Shown: piece after piece, positions 1 to 8,025 of the stretch
Layout: the number at the start of each line of letters is the position of its first letter
How positions within the stretch are numbered: position 1 is the stretch's first letter
NCBI GenBank assembly: GCA_900770805.1
Contig: CAAGLP010000144.1
Location: 1 to 24,814, forward strand
DNA: 24,814 nt
DNA from: an uncultured Paraprevotella sp.
GTDB lineage: Bacteria; Bacteroidota; Bacteroidia; Bacteroidales; Bacteroidaceae
Direction: 5' to 3'
The notes under the pieces: model-generated
Databases searched by the model: none
The model's input: the letters and a program-made list of their open reading frames with translations, nothing else
Told to the model about the DNA's origin: nothing
Position numbers and translations under genes: made by a program

Positions 1-857
1 AGGTGGTCATCGACGAAATCGAGAGTTATAACGACTCGCCATCCGAACTTATCTATGACGACTTCGAGGCAATGCTTTTCCAAGGGCACCCTCTTGGCAG
101 AAACATTCTTGGCAATGCCGAACGCCTGCGCCAGTTCAAAAGCGAGGACGTTGCACAATACACCCAACGACTTTATACCCCCGACAGGGCAGTGCTCTTC
201 GTTTACGGAAACGTAGAGCTGAACGAGATACTACGCCGTATCCCAGACAACATGTTGTCTGATGCAAGACAACACGTTGTCCGAGCTCAAGCAACACGTT
301 GTCTTACTCCATGCGAAAGGACGATTAAAAAGGACACCCACCAGGCCCACATCATGATGGGAGCAAGAGCATATGGTGGCACGCACGAGAAACACCTTGC
401 CCTGTTCCTTGCCAACAACATTCTTGGCGGACCAGGACTGAGCAGCCGACTGAATATCGCACTGAGAGAAAAAAGGGGACTTGTATATACCGTGGAAAGC
501 ACACTGACCACATATACCGACACCGGAGTGTGGGCAATATATTTCGGATGTGACCACCACGATGCCAATAAATGCAAAAGGATAGTGAAGAAAGAGTTGC
601 AACGCCTTTGCGACGCTCACCTATCGGCCAAAGCACTCAATGCCGCAAAAAGGCAGATAATAGGACAAATCGCCCTGTCGTATGACAACTTTGAAAGCGT
701 AGCAATAGGCATGGGCAAGCGCATGCTCCACTATAACCGCACACAAACAAAAGACGAACTAATCAACAGAATACAAGCACTGACCTCAGAACAAGTCTGG
801 GATGCCGCGAAGGATATCTTCAACCCAGAAAACCTTACCATTCTGGAGTACAGGTAA
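1..857 (+). CDS. M16 family zinc peptidase-like protein, 3' part (5' end outside window)
   Basis: This is the C-terminal 284 residues of an M16 (pitrilysin/processing-peptidase type) protein. The reading frame is already open at the left edge, and the GTG at position 3 is not the true start. The visible part begins just after where the HxxEH zinc motif of the first lobe would lie, with VIDEIESYNDSP, which is typical of the glutamate-containing helix. The second lobe follows the linker and carries the family signature SSRLNIALREKRGLVYTVES at about residues 147-166. Full-length Bacteroidetes members are about 410 residues, so roughly two thirds is present. Catalysis cannot be judged because the zinc ligands lie mainly upstream. 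The inter-lobe linker contains a 22-bp repeat array, described separately. The last 23 bp overlap the end of the convergent rluA-like gene. No terminator is visible between the two. The family call is firm; the substrate is unknown. Confidence 0.9.
   Translation, partial: VVIDEIESYNDSPSELIYDDFEAMLFQGHPLGRNILGNAERLRQFKSEDVAQYTQRLYTPDRAVLFVYGNVELNEILRRIPDNMLSDARQHVVRAQATRCLTPCERTIKKDTHQAHIMMGARAYGGTHEKHLALFLANNILGGPGLSSRLNIALREKRGLVYTVESTLTTYTDTGVWAIYFGCDHHDANKCKRIVKKELQRLCDAHLSAKALNAAKRQIIGQIALSYDNFESVAIGMGKRMLHYNRTQTKDELINRIQALTSEQVWDAAKDIFNPENLTILEYR
245..310 (+). repeat. Three tandem 22-bp palindromic units inside the M16 coding region
   Basis: Units start at 245, 267 and 289. The first 16 bases of unit 1 (AGACAACATGTTGTCT) form a perfect palindrome. 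Unit 2 keeps GACAAC/GTTGTC arms around a central AC. Unit 3 keeps CAAC/GTTG arms. The 6-base tails of the units are less conserved. Because 22 is not a multiple of three, the protein is not repetitive, but the whole 66-bp array equals 22 codons and keeps the frame. It falls in the variable linker between the two M16 lobes. Alignment was done by eye. Confidence 0.75.
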
Positions 858-2100
858 AGCAAAGGCGCTCGCCAGTCTTGGGGTGTGTGAACGAGAGTTC
901 TCCTGCATGCAACATTAGGCGTGACGCAACCTCTCTGCCATACAGGCGATCTCCAAGGATGGGATTGCCAAATGCCTCGGCACAATGAACACGCAACTGA
1001 TGTGTGCGACCTGTGTGAGGGACAAGTTGAAGATGGGCATGCCCGTCCGTATTTCCTATCACCTTGTATCTGGTCAAGGCGCTCTTACCATGAGCCATGT
1101 CCACAATCTGACGAGGTCTATTCTCTATATCCGGACACAGAGGCAAGCGAATCTCACCTTCCTCTCCCACCGGCATTTCTCTTTCAAGAATAGCTTCATA
1201 ACGTTTCTGGACCTCGCGCTGCTCAAACTGACGACGCAATTCCGCCTGCACAGCAAGGCTCTTGGCCAGCACCAACAACCCACTTGTATCCTGGTCAAGC
1301 CGGTGTACAGACAAGCATCCGGTTATACTTTCCACCGAAGGCAGGAACTCCTTTCCTGGCACAGAGAGAAGCCCAGAGGGTTTGTTTACCACCACGAAAA
1401 CATCGTCCTCGTATACCATTTTCAGTTTACCAACGAGCCTGTTATACTCCTCCAGCCTTGGGTCAGACTCTGCATCCAAGCCTTTCAGCATATGGGCAAG
1501 TATAGGCCTGCAACGCCCTGTACACGGAGGATAGAATTCATTATCAGCCGAATTCCACTCGGCAATAGCCAATGGACGTATACCACGACGGAATGCCTCT
1601 TGCAATAGTTTGGGAGCACAACAATCTCCGGCACCTCCCGGTGGAACAGCAGGAGCAAAGATATCCAACAGGCTTGACTTCTCGCCACTGATATTAGATA
1701 CCGAATAACGAGCAAACAACCAGCGTTGAAGGGCACGGGAACGCTCCTTACGTTCATGTTTCAAATCACACACTTCACGAGGTGTGGCCTGTCCTGAATC
1801 CAAATAACGGTTTATGGCACTTATCTCTGCCTCTTCCTCCAAGAAATATCTACCCTCACCCTGTATATCAAAAACTGGTGGAACAAACCCCGGTTGGCAA
1901 GTCTTACCGCCCAAAGTGCCAGAGAAGGCTGCAAGAAAAGGCAAGGGTTCCTCGCCGGACGAAACAGAATCCTCGTAAATCAACACGCCAAACATCTTTC
2001 CTTCTTCCACATCCTTACGCCATTCGGGAACGGAAAGATAGTATTCCCTGACTCTTTTTATAGCAGGAACACATCGTTCATCAAGGGAATAAAGTTTCAT
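835..2100 (-). CDS. RluA-family 23S/tRNA pseudouridine synthase with long N-terminal extension
   Basis: The predicted product is 421 residues. The C-terminal half (about 225-421) is a pseudouridine synthase domain of the RluA class. It carries the catalytic motif HRLDQDTSG with Asp269 as the expected nucleophile, preceded by VVVNKPSGLLSVPG and followed by HTGRTHQLRVH. Such enzymes isomerise uridine to pseudouridine in rRNA or tRNA; the target site is not predictable here. The N-terminal half (1-220) has no domain I can name. It includes a charged stretch around 88-125 that looks like a shortened coiled coil, and two cysteine pairs (C160/C161 in GAGDCCAPKLL, C193/C197 in YPPCTGRCRPIL). The start is placed at 2100 because its ATG overlaps the wbqC stop codon (ATGA) and because MKLYSLDE is a natural start. 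The frame stays open upstream to 2274, inside wbqC, but that extension is unlikely. Confidence 0.88.
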   Translation of the reverse strand: MKLYSLDERCVPAIKRVREYYLSVPEWRKDVEEGKMFGVLIYEDSVSSGEEPLPFLAAFSGTLGGKTCQPGFVPPVFDIQGEGRYFLEEEAEISAINRYLDSGQATPREVCDLKHERKERSRALQRWLFARYSVSNISGEKSSLLDIFAPAVPPGGAGDCCAPKLLQEAFRRGIRPLAIAEWNSADNEFYPPCTGRCRPILAHMLKGLDAESDPRLEEYNRLVGKLKMVYEDDVFVVVNKPSGLLSVPGKEFLPSVESITGCLSVHRLDQDTSGLLVLAKSLAVQAELRRQFEQREVQKRYEAILEREMPVGEEGEIRLPLCPDIENRPRQIVDMAHGKSALTRYKVIGNTDGHAHLQLVPHTGRTHQLRVHCAEAFGNPILGDRLYGREVASRLMLHAGELSFTHPKTGERLCFTCTPEW

Positions 2101-2612
2101 AGATAATATACCGACTCCGGACCCATATTGAAGAGCAAATCTACGATACTCAGGTTCTCGATGAAACCATGCCTGGAAGCAAACATCTGGTAATATGGAG
2201 AATTGATACGTCTGTCCTCTTCCAACAAAGGATAGGGTTCCAAAAGCCTCATCACCGTCTGGTGCAGGTCGCAATTAAATTCAGCCAAGCGCTCCCAGCA
2301 ATGTTCATGATAGAAAGGGAAAAAGTCCTCTTCGTAATAGTCAAAATATGGCGTTTGTCTGTAACTGGACACAAGAGCATTCCAATGCTGGTGTCGCCAG
2401 TTGCCATGCTCCGAAATGAGAATCTCCCCCACTGGCATACGACCATGCGGATTCACCACAGGCACAGTCAGTGCCAATGCGCCATGAGGGGAATCTATAT
2501 AGCAGCGGTTCATGGAAGTCTGCTTGCGGTAAGCCACCGAGATATCAAGCGGTGCACCCTGACGAAGCAGCCTGCGGTAATATTCTATTGAGCCTAAATA
2601 TGCCGTTGTCAT
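2097..2612 (-). CDS. WbqC-like family protein
   Basis: A 171-residue protein of the WbqC-like family. The start MTTAYLGSIEYYRRLL, the RKQTSMNRCYI segment and the SYRQTPYFDYYEEDFFPFY block in the middle are characteristic. Members occur in O-antigen and other surface-glycan loci, but their biochemical role is not settled, and nothing next to this copy is a glycan gene. It is slightly shorter than the usual 200-220 residues. It is the first gene of a two-gene unit, and its stop codon overlaps the start of the rluA-like gene by four bases, so translation is probably coupled. A well-formed promoter lies so close to the ATG that the transcript may have almost no leader (see findings). The family assignment is confident; the function is unknown. 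Confidence 0.85.
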   Translation of the reverse strand: MTTAYLGSIEYYRRLLRQGAPLDISVAYRKQTSMNRCYIDSPHGALALTVPVVNPHGRMPVGEILISEHGNWRHQHWNALVSSYRQTPYFDYYEEDFFPFYHEHCWERLAEFNCDLHQTVMRLLEPYPLLEEDRRINSPYYQMFASRHGFIENLSIVDLLFNMGPESVYYL

Positions 2613-2616
2613 AAGG

Positions 2617-2647
2617 CAAAAGTATAACTTTTTGCTCCCGTGGCAAA
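2617..2647 (-). promoter_or_regulatory. Promoter of wbqC-rluA unit (Bacteroidetes type)
   Basis: On the minus strand a -33 TTTG (2647-2644) is followed after 19 bp by the -7 box TACTTTTG (2624-2617). This matches the Bacteroidetes consensus TTTG-N19/20-TAnnTTTG. Transcription would be expected to start near 2610-2613, where the ATG (2612) begins. Confidence 0.6.
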
Positions 2648-2730
2648 GGAAATTTCTACCTTTTTGAACAAAGACACGGCTATTGGTAACAAAAATGGCA
2701 CATCAAGGAGGTATTTAAGAGAAAAAAGAG

Positions 2731-2738
2731 TATCTTTG
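2731..2738 (+). promoter_or_regulatory. Putative -7 box upstream of GNAT-parE-coaD-S41-ybeY cluster
   Basis: TATCTTTG fits the Bacteroidetes -7 consensus TAnnTTTG and lies 33 bp before the ATG at 2772, giving a leader of roughly 25-30 nt. No clear TTTG is seen at the -33 position. No Shine-Dalgarno sequence precedes the gene, which is usual for this phylum. Confidence 0.45.
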
Positions 2739-2771
2739 TGGAGATAATGTGCTTAACCTATAATATAATCC

Positions 2772-3926
2772 ATGTCCGATTTAAGAATAAAAAACGTCAC
2801 CTCCAAAAAGGAACTGAAGAGTTTTATCCGCTTCAACTATGACCTCTACAAGGACTGCCCCTACGCAGTACCCGATTTTATGGAGGATACCCTAGATGTC
2901 TTCGACTCCAAGAAAAATGCTGCCTTTGAATTTTGCGAATCAGAATACTTTCTTGCCTATAGAGATGACAAGATAGTGGGACGCGTGGCCGCTATCATCA
3001 ACAAACGTGCCAACGAGAGATGGGATACCAAGATCGTACGCTTTGGCTGGATAGACTTTGTAGACGACATGGAAGTTAGCCAAGCACTCATAAAAGCCGT
3101 AGAAGACTGGGGCAAGGCTCGTGGTATGAACGAAATGGTAGGACCATTGGGCTTTACTGATCTCGACCCAGAAGGTATGCTTTTTGAAGGATACGAGAAA
3201 CTGGGATCCATGTACACCATCTACAACTATCCCTATTACAACGAACACCTGAAAGCCTTGGGCTTTGCCGAGGATGCCGTATGGGTGGACCGCACCATCA
3301 ACGTCCCCTACGACGGAGGCGAGCATTCTGCCAACCAGCAGAAGTTCTTCCGAGTAGCGAAACTGGTGCAGGACAGATATGGATTTAAGATACACAAGTT
3401 CAAATCCAAGAAGGAGTTGCGTGATAGCGGCTACATCATCAAAGTATTTGAAATAATAAATACAGCCTACAACAATCTGTACGGATACAGCAACATGACC
3501 CAGAGGCAGATGGAGCAATACGCAGAAATGTACCTACCCTTTTTGAACATAGATCTCATCTCCATCATCGACAATAAGGAAGGACAACCTATTGCTATAG
3601 GCATATGTATGCCCAACCTGTCCAAAGCCATCCAAAAAGCCAAATCCAAGCTTTTACCTTTTGGATGGTGGCACATGCTGAAGGGATTATATTGGAAACG
3701 CAGCAAGACTTTGGACCTTCTGCTAATCGGAGCCCTACCGGAGTACCAAGACACAGGATGCATAAGCCTTCTGTTTGCCGACCTTATCCCCACAGCTCAA
3801 AAGATGGGATTCAGGATAGCAGAATGCTGCCCACAACTTGAAACAAACAACAAGGCTCTGAGCGTTTGGCGCTCTCTGGACACAGAAGTGACAAAGAAAA
3901 GGCATACTTGGAAAAAGTCTCTATAA
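2772..3926 (+). CDS. GNAT-fold acetyltransferase-like conserved protein
   Basis: A 384-residue protein that resembles a widespread Bacteroidetes family usually annotated as N-acetyltransferase or hypothetical. The N-terminal region (about 1-130) looks like a GNAT fold, with FLAYRDDKIVGRVAAIINKRANE as the central beta strands and the RFGWIDFVDD strand after it. The most recognisable family block is MVGPLGFTDLDPEGMLFEGYEKLG (about 122-145), followed by YNYPYYNEHLKALGF. A second alpha/beta region (about 190-370) carries a large insertion and ends in ECCPQLETNN.. and SLDTEVTKKRHTW. No acceptor substrate can be read from the sequence. It is the first gene of the tight plus-strand cluster and lies 22 bp before parE. 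The family is probable; the function is unknown. Confidence 0.75.
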   Translation: MSDLRIKNVTSKKELKSFIRFNYDLYKDCPYAVPDFMEDTLDVFDSKKNAAFEFCESEYFLAYRDDKIVGRVAAIINKRANERWDTKIVRFGWIDFVDDMEVSQALIKAVEDWGKARGMNEMVGPLGFTDLDPEGMLFEGYEKLGSMYTIYNYPYYNEHLKALGFAEDAVWVDRTINVPYDGGEHSANQQKFFRVAKLVQDRYGFKIHKFKSKKELRDSGYIIKVFEIINTAYNNLYGYSNMTQRQMEQYAEMYLPFLNIDLISIIDNKEGQPIAIGICMPNLSKAIQKAKSKLLPFGWWHMLKGLYWKRSKTLDLLLIGALPEYQDTGCISLLFADLIPTAQKMGFRIAECCPQLETNNKALSVWRSLDTEVTKKRHTWKKSL

Positions 3927-3948
3927 GCCTATCTGCACACCTACAACC

Positions 3949-5973
3949 ATGGAAGATATAAAGGTAAGTACTCAAAACGAGAACATCATATACGATGAAG
4001 AGAACATCCGGCATCTGTCGGACATGGAGCATGTCCGCACCCGTCCCGGCATGTACATTGGTCGTTTGGGAGATGGTCAGCAACCCGAGGATGGTATCTA
4101 TGTACTACTGAAGGAGGTCATAGACAACAGCATCGACGAATTCAAGATGAATGCTGGCAAACGCATAGAAGTGGACATTCTGGACAATCTGCGCGCCAGC
4201 ATCCGCGACTATGGCCGTGGCATACCACAGGGTAAACTCGTGGAGGCGGTATCCATGCTCAACACCGGTGGCAAGTACGATTCCAAAGCCTTCAAAAAGA
4301 GCGTTGGTCTTAACGGTGTAGGTCTTAAGGCAGTAAATGCACTGAGTAGCCATTTCGAGGCACATTCCTATCGCGACGGACAAGTAAGAAAAACTGTCTT
4401 TGAAAAAGGTATCCTTGTAAGCGACACCACCGAGGCCACTCAGGACGAGAACGGCACATACATCTACTTTGAACCAGACCCCACACTATTCAAACACTAC
4501 AAGTTCCGCGACGAGTTCATAGAGATAATGTTGCGCAACTACACCTACCTGAACACCGGGCTCACCATCATGTTCAACGGTAGGCGTATCCACTCGCGCG
4601 ATGGTCTTTCCGACCTTCTCAACGACCGTATGGATTACGAGGCGCTCTACCCCATCTGCCACCTTCGTGGCGAGGACATAGAGATAGCATTCACGCACAC
4701 CAAGCAGAACGGCGAGGAATACTATTCCTTCGTAAACGGCCAACATACCACATTGGGCGGTACACATCAGGCAGCCTTCAAAAAATACATTGCCGAGGTC
4801 ATCAAGGATTATTCGGGCAAGGGATATGAATATGGAGACATACGCAACGGCTTGGTGGCTGCCATAAGCATAAATATACAGGAACCCATGTTCGAGAGCC
4901 AGACAAAGGTGAAACTGGGTTCGCAGACAACAGCCCCCGAGGGTGGTATCAGCATAGACAAGTTCATAGGCGACTTCGTAAAGGAGCAGGTGGACAACTT
5001 CCTGCACAAGAACACGGACATAGCCGACATCATCCTGGCCAAGGTACAGGAGAGCGAGAAGATACGCAAGGAAATGGCTGGTGTAGCCAAGAAGGCCAGA
5101 GAGATGAGCAAAAAGGCCAACCTGCACAACCGTAAACTCCGCGATTGTCGTGTGCACCTGTCCGACACACGCGGCACACAACAGGAAGAGTCATGCATTT
5201 TCATCACCGAGGGTGATTCGGCAAGCGGAAGTATCACCAAGAGCCGCGACGTGAACACCCAGGCGGTATTCTCCCTGCGAGGCAAACCCCTCAACTGTTT
5301 CGGCATGACAAAGAAGGTGTGCTACGAGAACGAAGAGTTCAACCTCCTTCAAGCTGCTTTAAATATTGAAGACGGGTTGGAAGGCCTGCGTTACAACAAG
5401 GTTATCGTTGCCACCGATGCTGATGTGGACGGTATGCACATACGTCTGCTCATGATAACATTCTTCCTGCAGTTCTTCCCCGACCTCATCAAGAAGGGGC
5501 ATGTATTCATCTTGCAGACACCACTCTTCCGTGTTCGTAACCGCAAGACAAAGGTGAGCAAGAAGAAGATAGAAGCAATCGAAAAGGAGCTGAAAGCATA
5601 CGACGAAGGTACAGACATGGAACAAGATCCGGAACTGAACGGCAAGGCCACTCCATCACACAAGCGACACATTTCCTTCGGTTCTGACTTCATCACACAG
5701 TACTGCTATAGCGAGGACGAACGCCTACAAGCCATTGCCGACCTTGGTCCCGACCCAGAGATAACACGATTCAAAGGTCTCGGTGAAATAAGCCCTGACG
5801 AGTTCAAAAACTTCATCGGTGCAGACATCCGCCTTGAGAAAGTGACACTGAGCAAGAGCGACCAAGTGGGCGAACTTCTGGAATACTACATGGGCAAGAA
5901 CACGATGGAGCGTCAGAACTTCATCATCGACAATCTTGTCATTGAAGAAGACATTGCCGAAGAATATGAATAA
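3949..5973 (+). CDS. parE: DNA topoisomerase IV subunit B (ParE)
   Basis: A 674-residue type IIA topoisomerase ATPase subunit. With ParC it decatenates daughter chromosomes and relaxes supercoils. The GHKL ATPase is clear: EVIDNSIDEF carries the Mg/ATP glutamate and asparagine (N box), then RDYGRGIP and the lid GLNGVGLKAVNALS. The transducer domain follows. The TOPRIM domain has EGDSASGS with Glu421 and the DADVDG motif with Asp490 and Asp492. The C-terminal RFKGLGEISPDEF block is conserved. RTRPGMYIGRLGDGQQPEDGIYVLLKEV favours ParE over GyrB of this phylum. The last 8 bp overlap the start of coaD. No parC is visible in the window. Confidence 0.93.
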   Translation: MEDIKVSTQNENIIYDEENIRHLSDMEHVRTRPGMYIGRLGDGQQPEDGIYVLLKEVIDNSIDEFKMNAGKRIEVDILDNLRASIRDYGRGIPQGKLVEAVSMLNTGGKYDSKAFKKSVGLNGVGLKAVNALSSHFEAHSYRDGQVRKTVFEKGILVSDTTEATQDENGTYIYFEPDPTLFKHYKFRDEFIEIMLRNYTYLNTGLTIMFNGRRIHSRDGLSDLLNDRMDYEALYPICHLRGEDIEIAFTHTKQNGEEYYSFVNGQHTTLGGTHQAAFKKYIAEVIKDYSGKGYEYGDIRNGLVAAISINIQEPMFESQTKVKLGSQTTAPEGGISIDKFIGDFVKEQVDNFLHKNTDIADIILAKVQESEKIRKEMAGVAKKAREMSKKANLHNRKLRDCRVHLSDTRGTQQEESCIFITEGDSASGSITKSRDVNTQAVFSLRGKPLNCFGMTKKVCYENEEFNLLQAALNIEDGLEGLRYNKVIVATDADVDGMHIRLLMITFFLQFFPDLIKKGHVFILQTPLFRVRNRKTKVSKKKIEAIEKELKAYDEGTDMEQDPELNGKATPSHKRHISFGSDFITQYCYSEDERLQAIADLGPDPEITRFKGLGEISPDEFKNFIGADIRLEKVTLSKSDQVGELLEYYMGKNTMERQNFIIDNLVIEEDIAEEYE

Positions 5974-6436
5974 AGTTATCTTCCCCGGGTCCTTTGACCC
6001 CTTTACCATTGGTCACGCCAATCTCGTGGAAAGAGCTCTCAGACTCTTTGACGAAGTAATAATTGCCGTGGGCTATAACGAACAAAAGACAGGATGGCTG
6101 CCTGTAGAAGAAAGGGTCCGGGCCTTGCGCGAATACTACACCGGAATGCCACAGATACATATTGAATGTTATACTGGCCTTACCGTGGACTTTGCCCAAT
6201 CACAAGGAGCAAGATTTATCCTGCGCGGAGTGCGTTCGGTAAAGGATTACGAATACGAATTGGGAATTGCCGATATAAACGCCAGACTTGCAGACATAGA
6301 AACTGTGGTACTTTTGGCCGATCCAACCATTTCGGGAATATCCAGTAGCGTGGTACGCGAACTGCACCATTTCGGACGCGACATCACCCCATGGTTACCA
6401 CAAGGACTTGCTTACAGAATAGACGAAACAAAATGA
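5966..6436 (+). CDS. coaD: Pantetheine-phosphate adenylyltransferase (CoaD)
   Basis: A 156-residue enzyme that transfers AMP from ATP to 4'-phosphopantetheine, giving dephospho-CoA, the penultimate step of coenzyme A synthesis. The nucleotidyltransferase signature is at the N terminus: FPGSFDPFTIGH, with the TxGH motif at residues 14-17. The second signature ISGISSSVVREL lies near residue 120, and LRGVRSVKDYEYE is the usual substrate-binding block. The start at 5966 is preferred because it begins directly with the conserved first strand MNKVIFPGSF; the frame extends upstream to 5936 within parE but adds no family sequence. It overlaps parE by 8 bp and the following S41 gene by an ATGA, so it is probably translationally coupled on both sides. 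Confidence 0.93.
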   Translation: MNKVIFPGSFDPFTIGHANLVERALRLFDEVIIAVGYNEQKTGWLPVEERVRALREYYTGMPQIHIECYTGLTVDFAQSQGARFILRGVRSVKDYEYELGIADINARLADIETVVLLADPTISGISSSVVRELHHFGRDITPWLPQGLAYRIDETK

Positions 6437-7998
6437 AAAAGACACTCATATTAGCATTCACCATACTTTCATGTCTCCTGCCTGCCAAAGCGCAGAAGAG
6501 CGTGGACGAGCAGATAAGAAAACTCATTATCTCCACCATCACCATCAACAACTACTATGTAGATTCCGTTAATACAGAAAAACTCGTAGAAGATGCTATC
6601 CGTGGAATGATAGAGAAACTGGACCCTCATTCCGCATACAGTACAGCCGAGCAAACAAAGCGTCTGAACGAACCTCTGCAGGGCTCCTTTGACGGCATAG
6701 GCATACAGTTCAATATTCTGGACGACACACTGATGGTAATACAGACCATCACAGGAGGCCCCTCGGAGAAAGCTGGCGTAATGGCCGGTGACCGTATCAT
6801 TTCCGTTGGTGATAGCGCCATTGCAGGTGTGAAGATGCCACAGGAGGATATAATAAAGAAGCTCCGTGGCCCCCGTGGCACAAAGGCCCATCTGGGAATA
6901 ATACGCGAGGGAATTGATGAGACCATCTACATTGATGTCGTTCGCGACAAAATACCCTTAAACTCCGTGGATGCTGCCTTCATGGTGACACCACACACTG
7001 GTCTGATACGCTTCAGCAACTTTGCTATCACCACACACAAAGAGGTTGTTGATGCTATAAACAAACTTAAAGGACAGGGCATGAAAAACCTTATCCTTGA
7101 TGTAACGCAGAACGGTGGTGGTTTCCTGCAGGCTGCAGCAGAGATAGCCAGTGAACTATTGCCCAAAAACGACCTTATTGTATACACTCAAGGACGTGCC
7201 ATTCAGCCACAACAATTCCTAAGCCGTGGAGGAAATGCCTTCCAGGACGGCAAGGTCATCATATTGGTAGATGAATACTCTGCCTCGGCTGCAGAAATCC
7301 TGGCAGGAGCTGTGCAAGATCAGGACAGAGGTCTGGTAGTAGGCCGACGCACCTTCGGCAAGGGTCTGGTACAACGCCCTGTCGACTTGCCTGACGGCAG
7401 CATGATACGCCTGACCATCGCGAAGTATTACACCCCTAGCGGACGTTGCATACAAAAACCCTACGAAAAGGGCAAGCAACAAGAATACCGCATGGACGTG
7501 ATAAACCGTTTCAATCATGGAGAACTGACCAATGCCGACAGCATACACTTCCCGGACTCGTTGAGGTTCCAGACTCTCAAGAAAGGTCGCACCGTGTATG
7601 GAGGAGGAGGCATTATGCCTGACTACTTCGTTCCTCTGGACACTACCAAGAATACATCCCTCTACCGTCAGATTGTAGCCAAGCGCATACTCATAGACGC
7701 CAACCTCCGCTATCTGGCAAAGAACAGAAACGCTCTGAAGAAGAAGTATCCAGACTTTGAAGACTTCCGTCGCAACTACAAAGTGCCCGAGGAAATCATC
7801 GAGAACATCCTTTCGGAAGCCAAGAAGGCACTGAAGGACAAATATCCCAAGGATGAAGAAAAGAAAACTACGGAACTGCTGAAACAGATGCTCCGTGCTT
7901 TGGCCGCACGCGATCTTTGGGATATGAACGAATATTTCGCCATCATATACGAAGATGATGATATTGTAAACAAGGCCATCCAATTGATGGAAGAATAG
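6433..7998 (+). CDS. S41 family C-terminal processing protease (CtpA-like), exported
   Basis: A 521-residue carboxyl-terminal processing protease. It begins with a Sec signal peptide (MKKTLILAFTILSCLLPAKA, cleavage near residue 20). A PDZ domain (about 85-170) shows GIGIQFNI and GVMAGDRIISVGD. The S41 catalytic domain carries YSASAAEILAGA with the expected nucleophile Ser285 and FGKGLVQ with Lys310, the Ser-Lys dyad spaced 25 residues as in Prc/CtpA. A charged C-terminal helical tail (about 430-521) follows. Periplasmic location is inferred from the signal peptide. The start at 6433 is chosen because it opens the signal peptide and overlaps the coaD stop as ATGA; the upstream extension to 6391 is shadow sequence. 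Likely substrates are misfolded or tagged envelope proteins. Confidence 0.92.
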   Translation: MKKTLILAFTILSCLLPAKAQKSVDEQIRKLIISTITINNYYVDSVNTEKLVEDAIRGMIEKLDPHSAYSTAEQTKRLNEPLQGSFDGIGIQFNILDDTLMVIQTITGGPSEKAGVMAGDRIISVGDSAIAGVKMPQEDIIKKLRGPRGTKAHLGIIREGIDETIYIDVVRDKIPLNSVDAAFMVTPHTGLIRFSNFAITTHKEVVDAINKLKGQGMKNLILDVTQNGGGFLQAAAEIASELLPKNDLIVYTQGRAIQPQQFLSRGGNAFQDGKVIILVDEYSASAAEILAGAVQDQDRGLVVGRRTFGKGLVQRPVDLPDGSMIRLTIAKYYTPSGRCIQKPYEKGKQQEYRMDVINRFNHGELTNADSIHFPDSLRFQTLKKGRTVYGGGGIMPDYFVPLDTTKNTSLYRQIVAKRILIDANLRYLAKNRNALKKKYPDFEDFRRNYKVPEEIIENILSEAKKALKDKYPKDEEKKTTELLKQMLRALAARDLWDMNEYFAIIYEDDDIVNKAIQLMEE

Positions 7999-8025
7999 GA
8001 ACCGTCACACTCTATTTTCCCGCCT

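Noticed and set aside
985..1608. 207-residue plus-strand open frame
   Set aside because: It is antisense to the rluA-like coding region, has no recognisable domain, and the opposite strand carries a clear catalytic motif.
2101..2274. Upstream extension of the rluA-like frame to 2274
   Set aside because: It would overlap wbqC by nearly 180 bp and adds sequence that looks like out-of-frame translation; the ATGA start at 2100 is far better.
4486..5181. 231-residue minus-strand open frame
   Set aside because: It is a shadow of parE; composition is biased by the opposite reading frame and no domain is seen.
5936..5965. Upstream in-frame start for coaD
   Set aside because: The conserved protein begins at MNKVIFPGSF (5966); the extra ten residues are parE read in another frame.
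6391..6432. Upstream in-frame start for the S41 protease
   Set aside because: It would hide the signal peptide that begins at 6433, where the ATGA overlap with coaD gives a natural start.
7219..7983. 254-residue minus-strand open frame
   Set aside because: It is antisense to the S41 protease gene, including its catalytic region, and has no family features.
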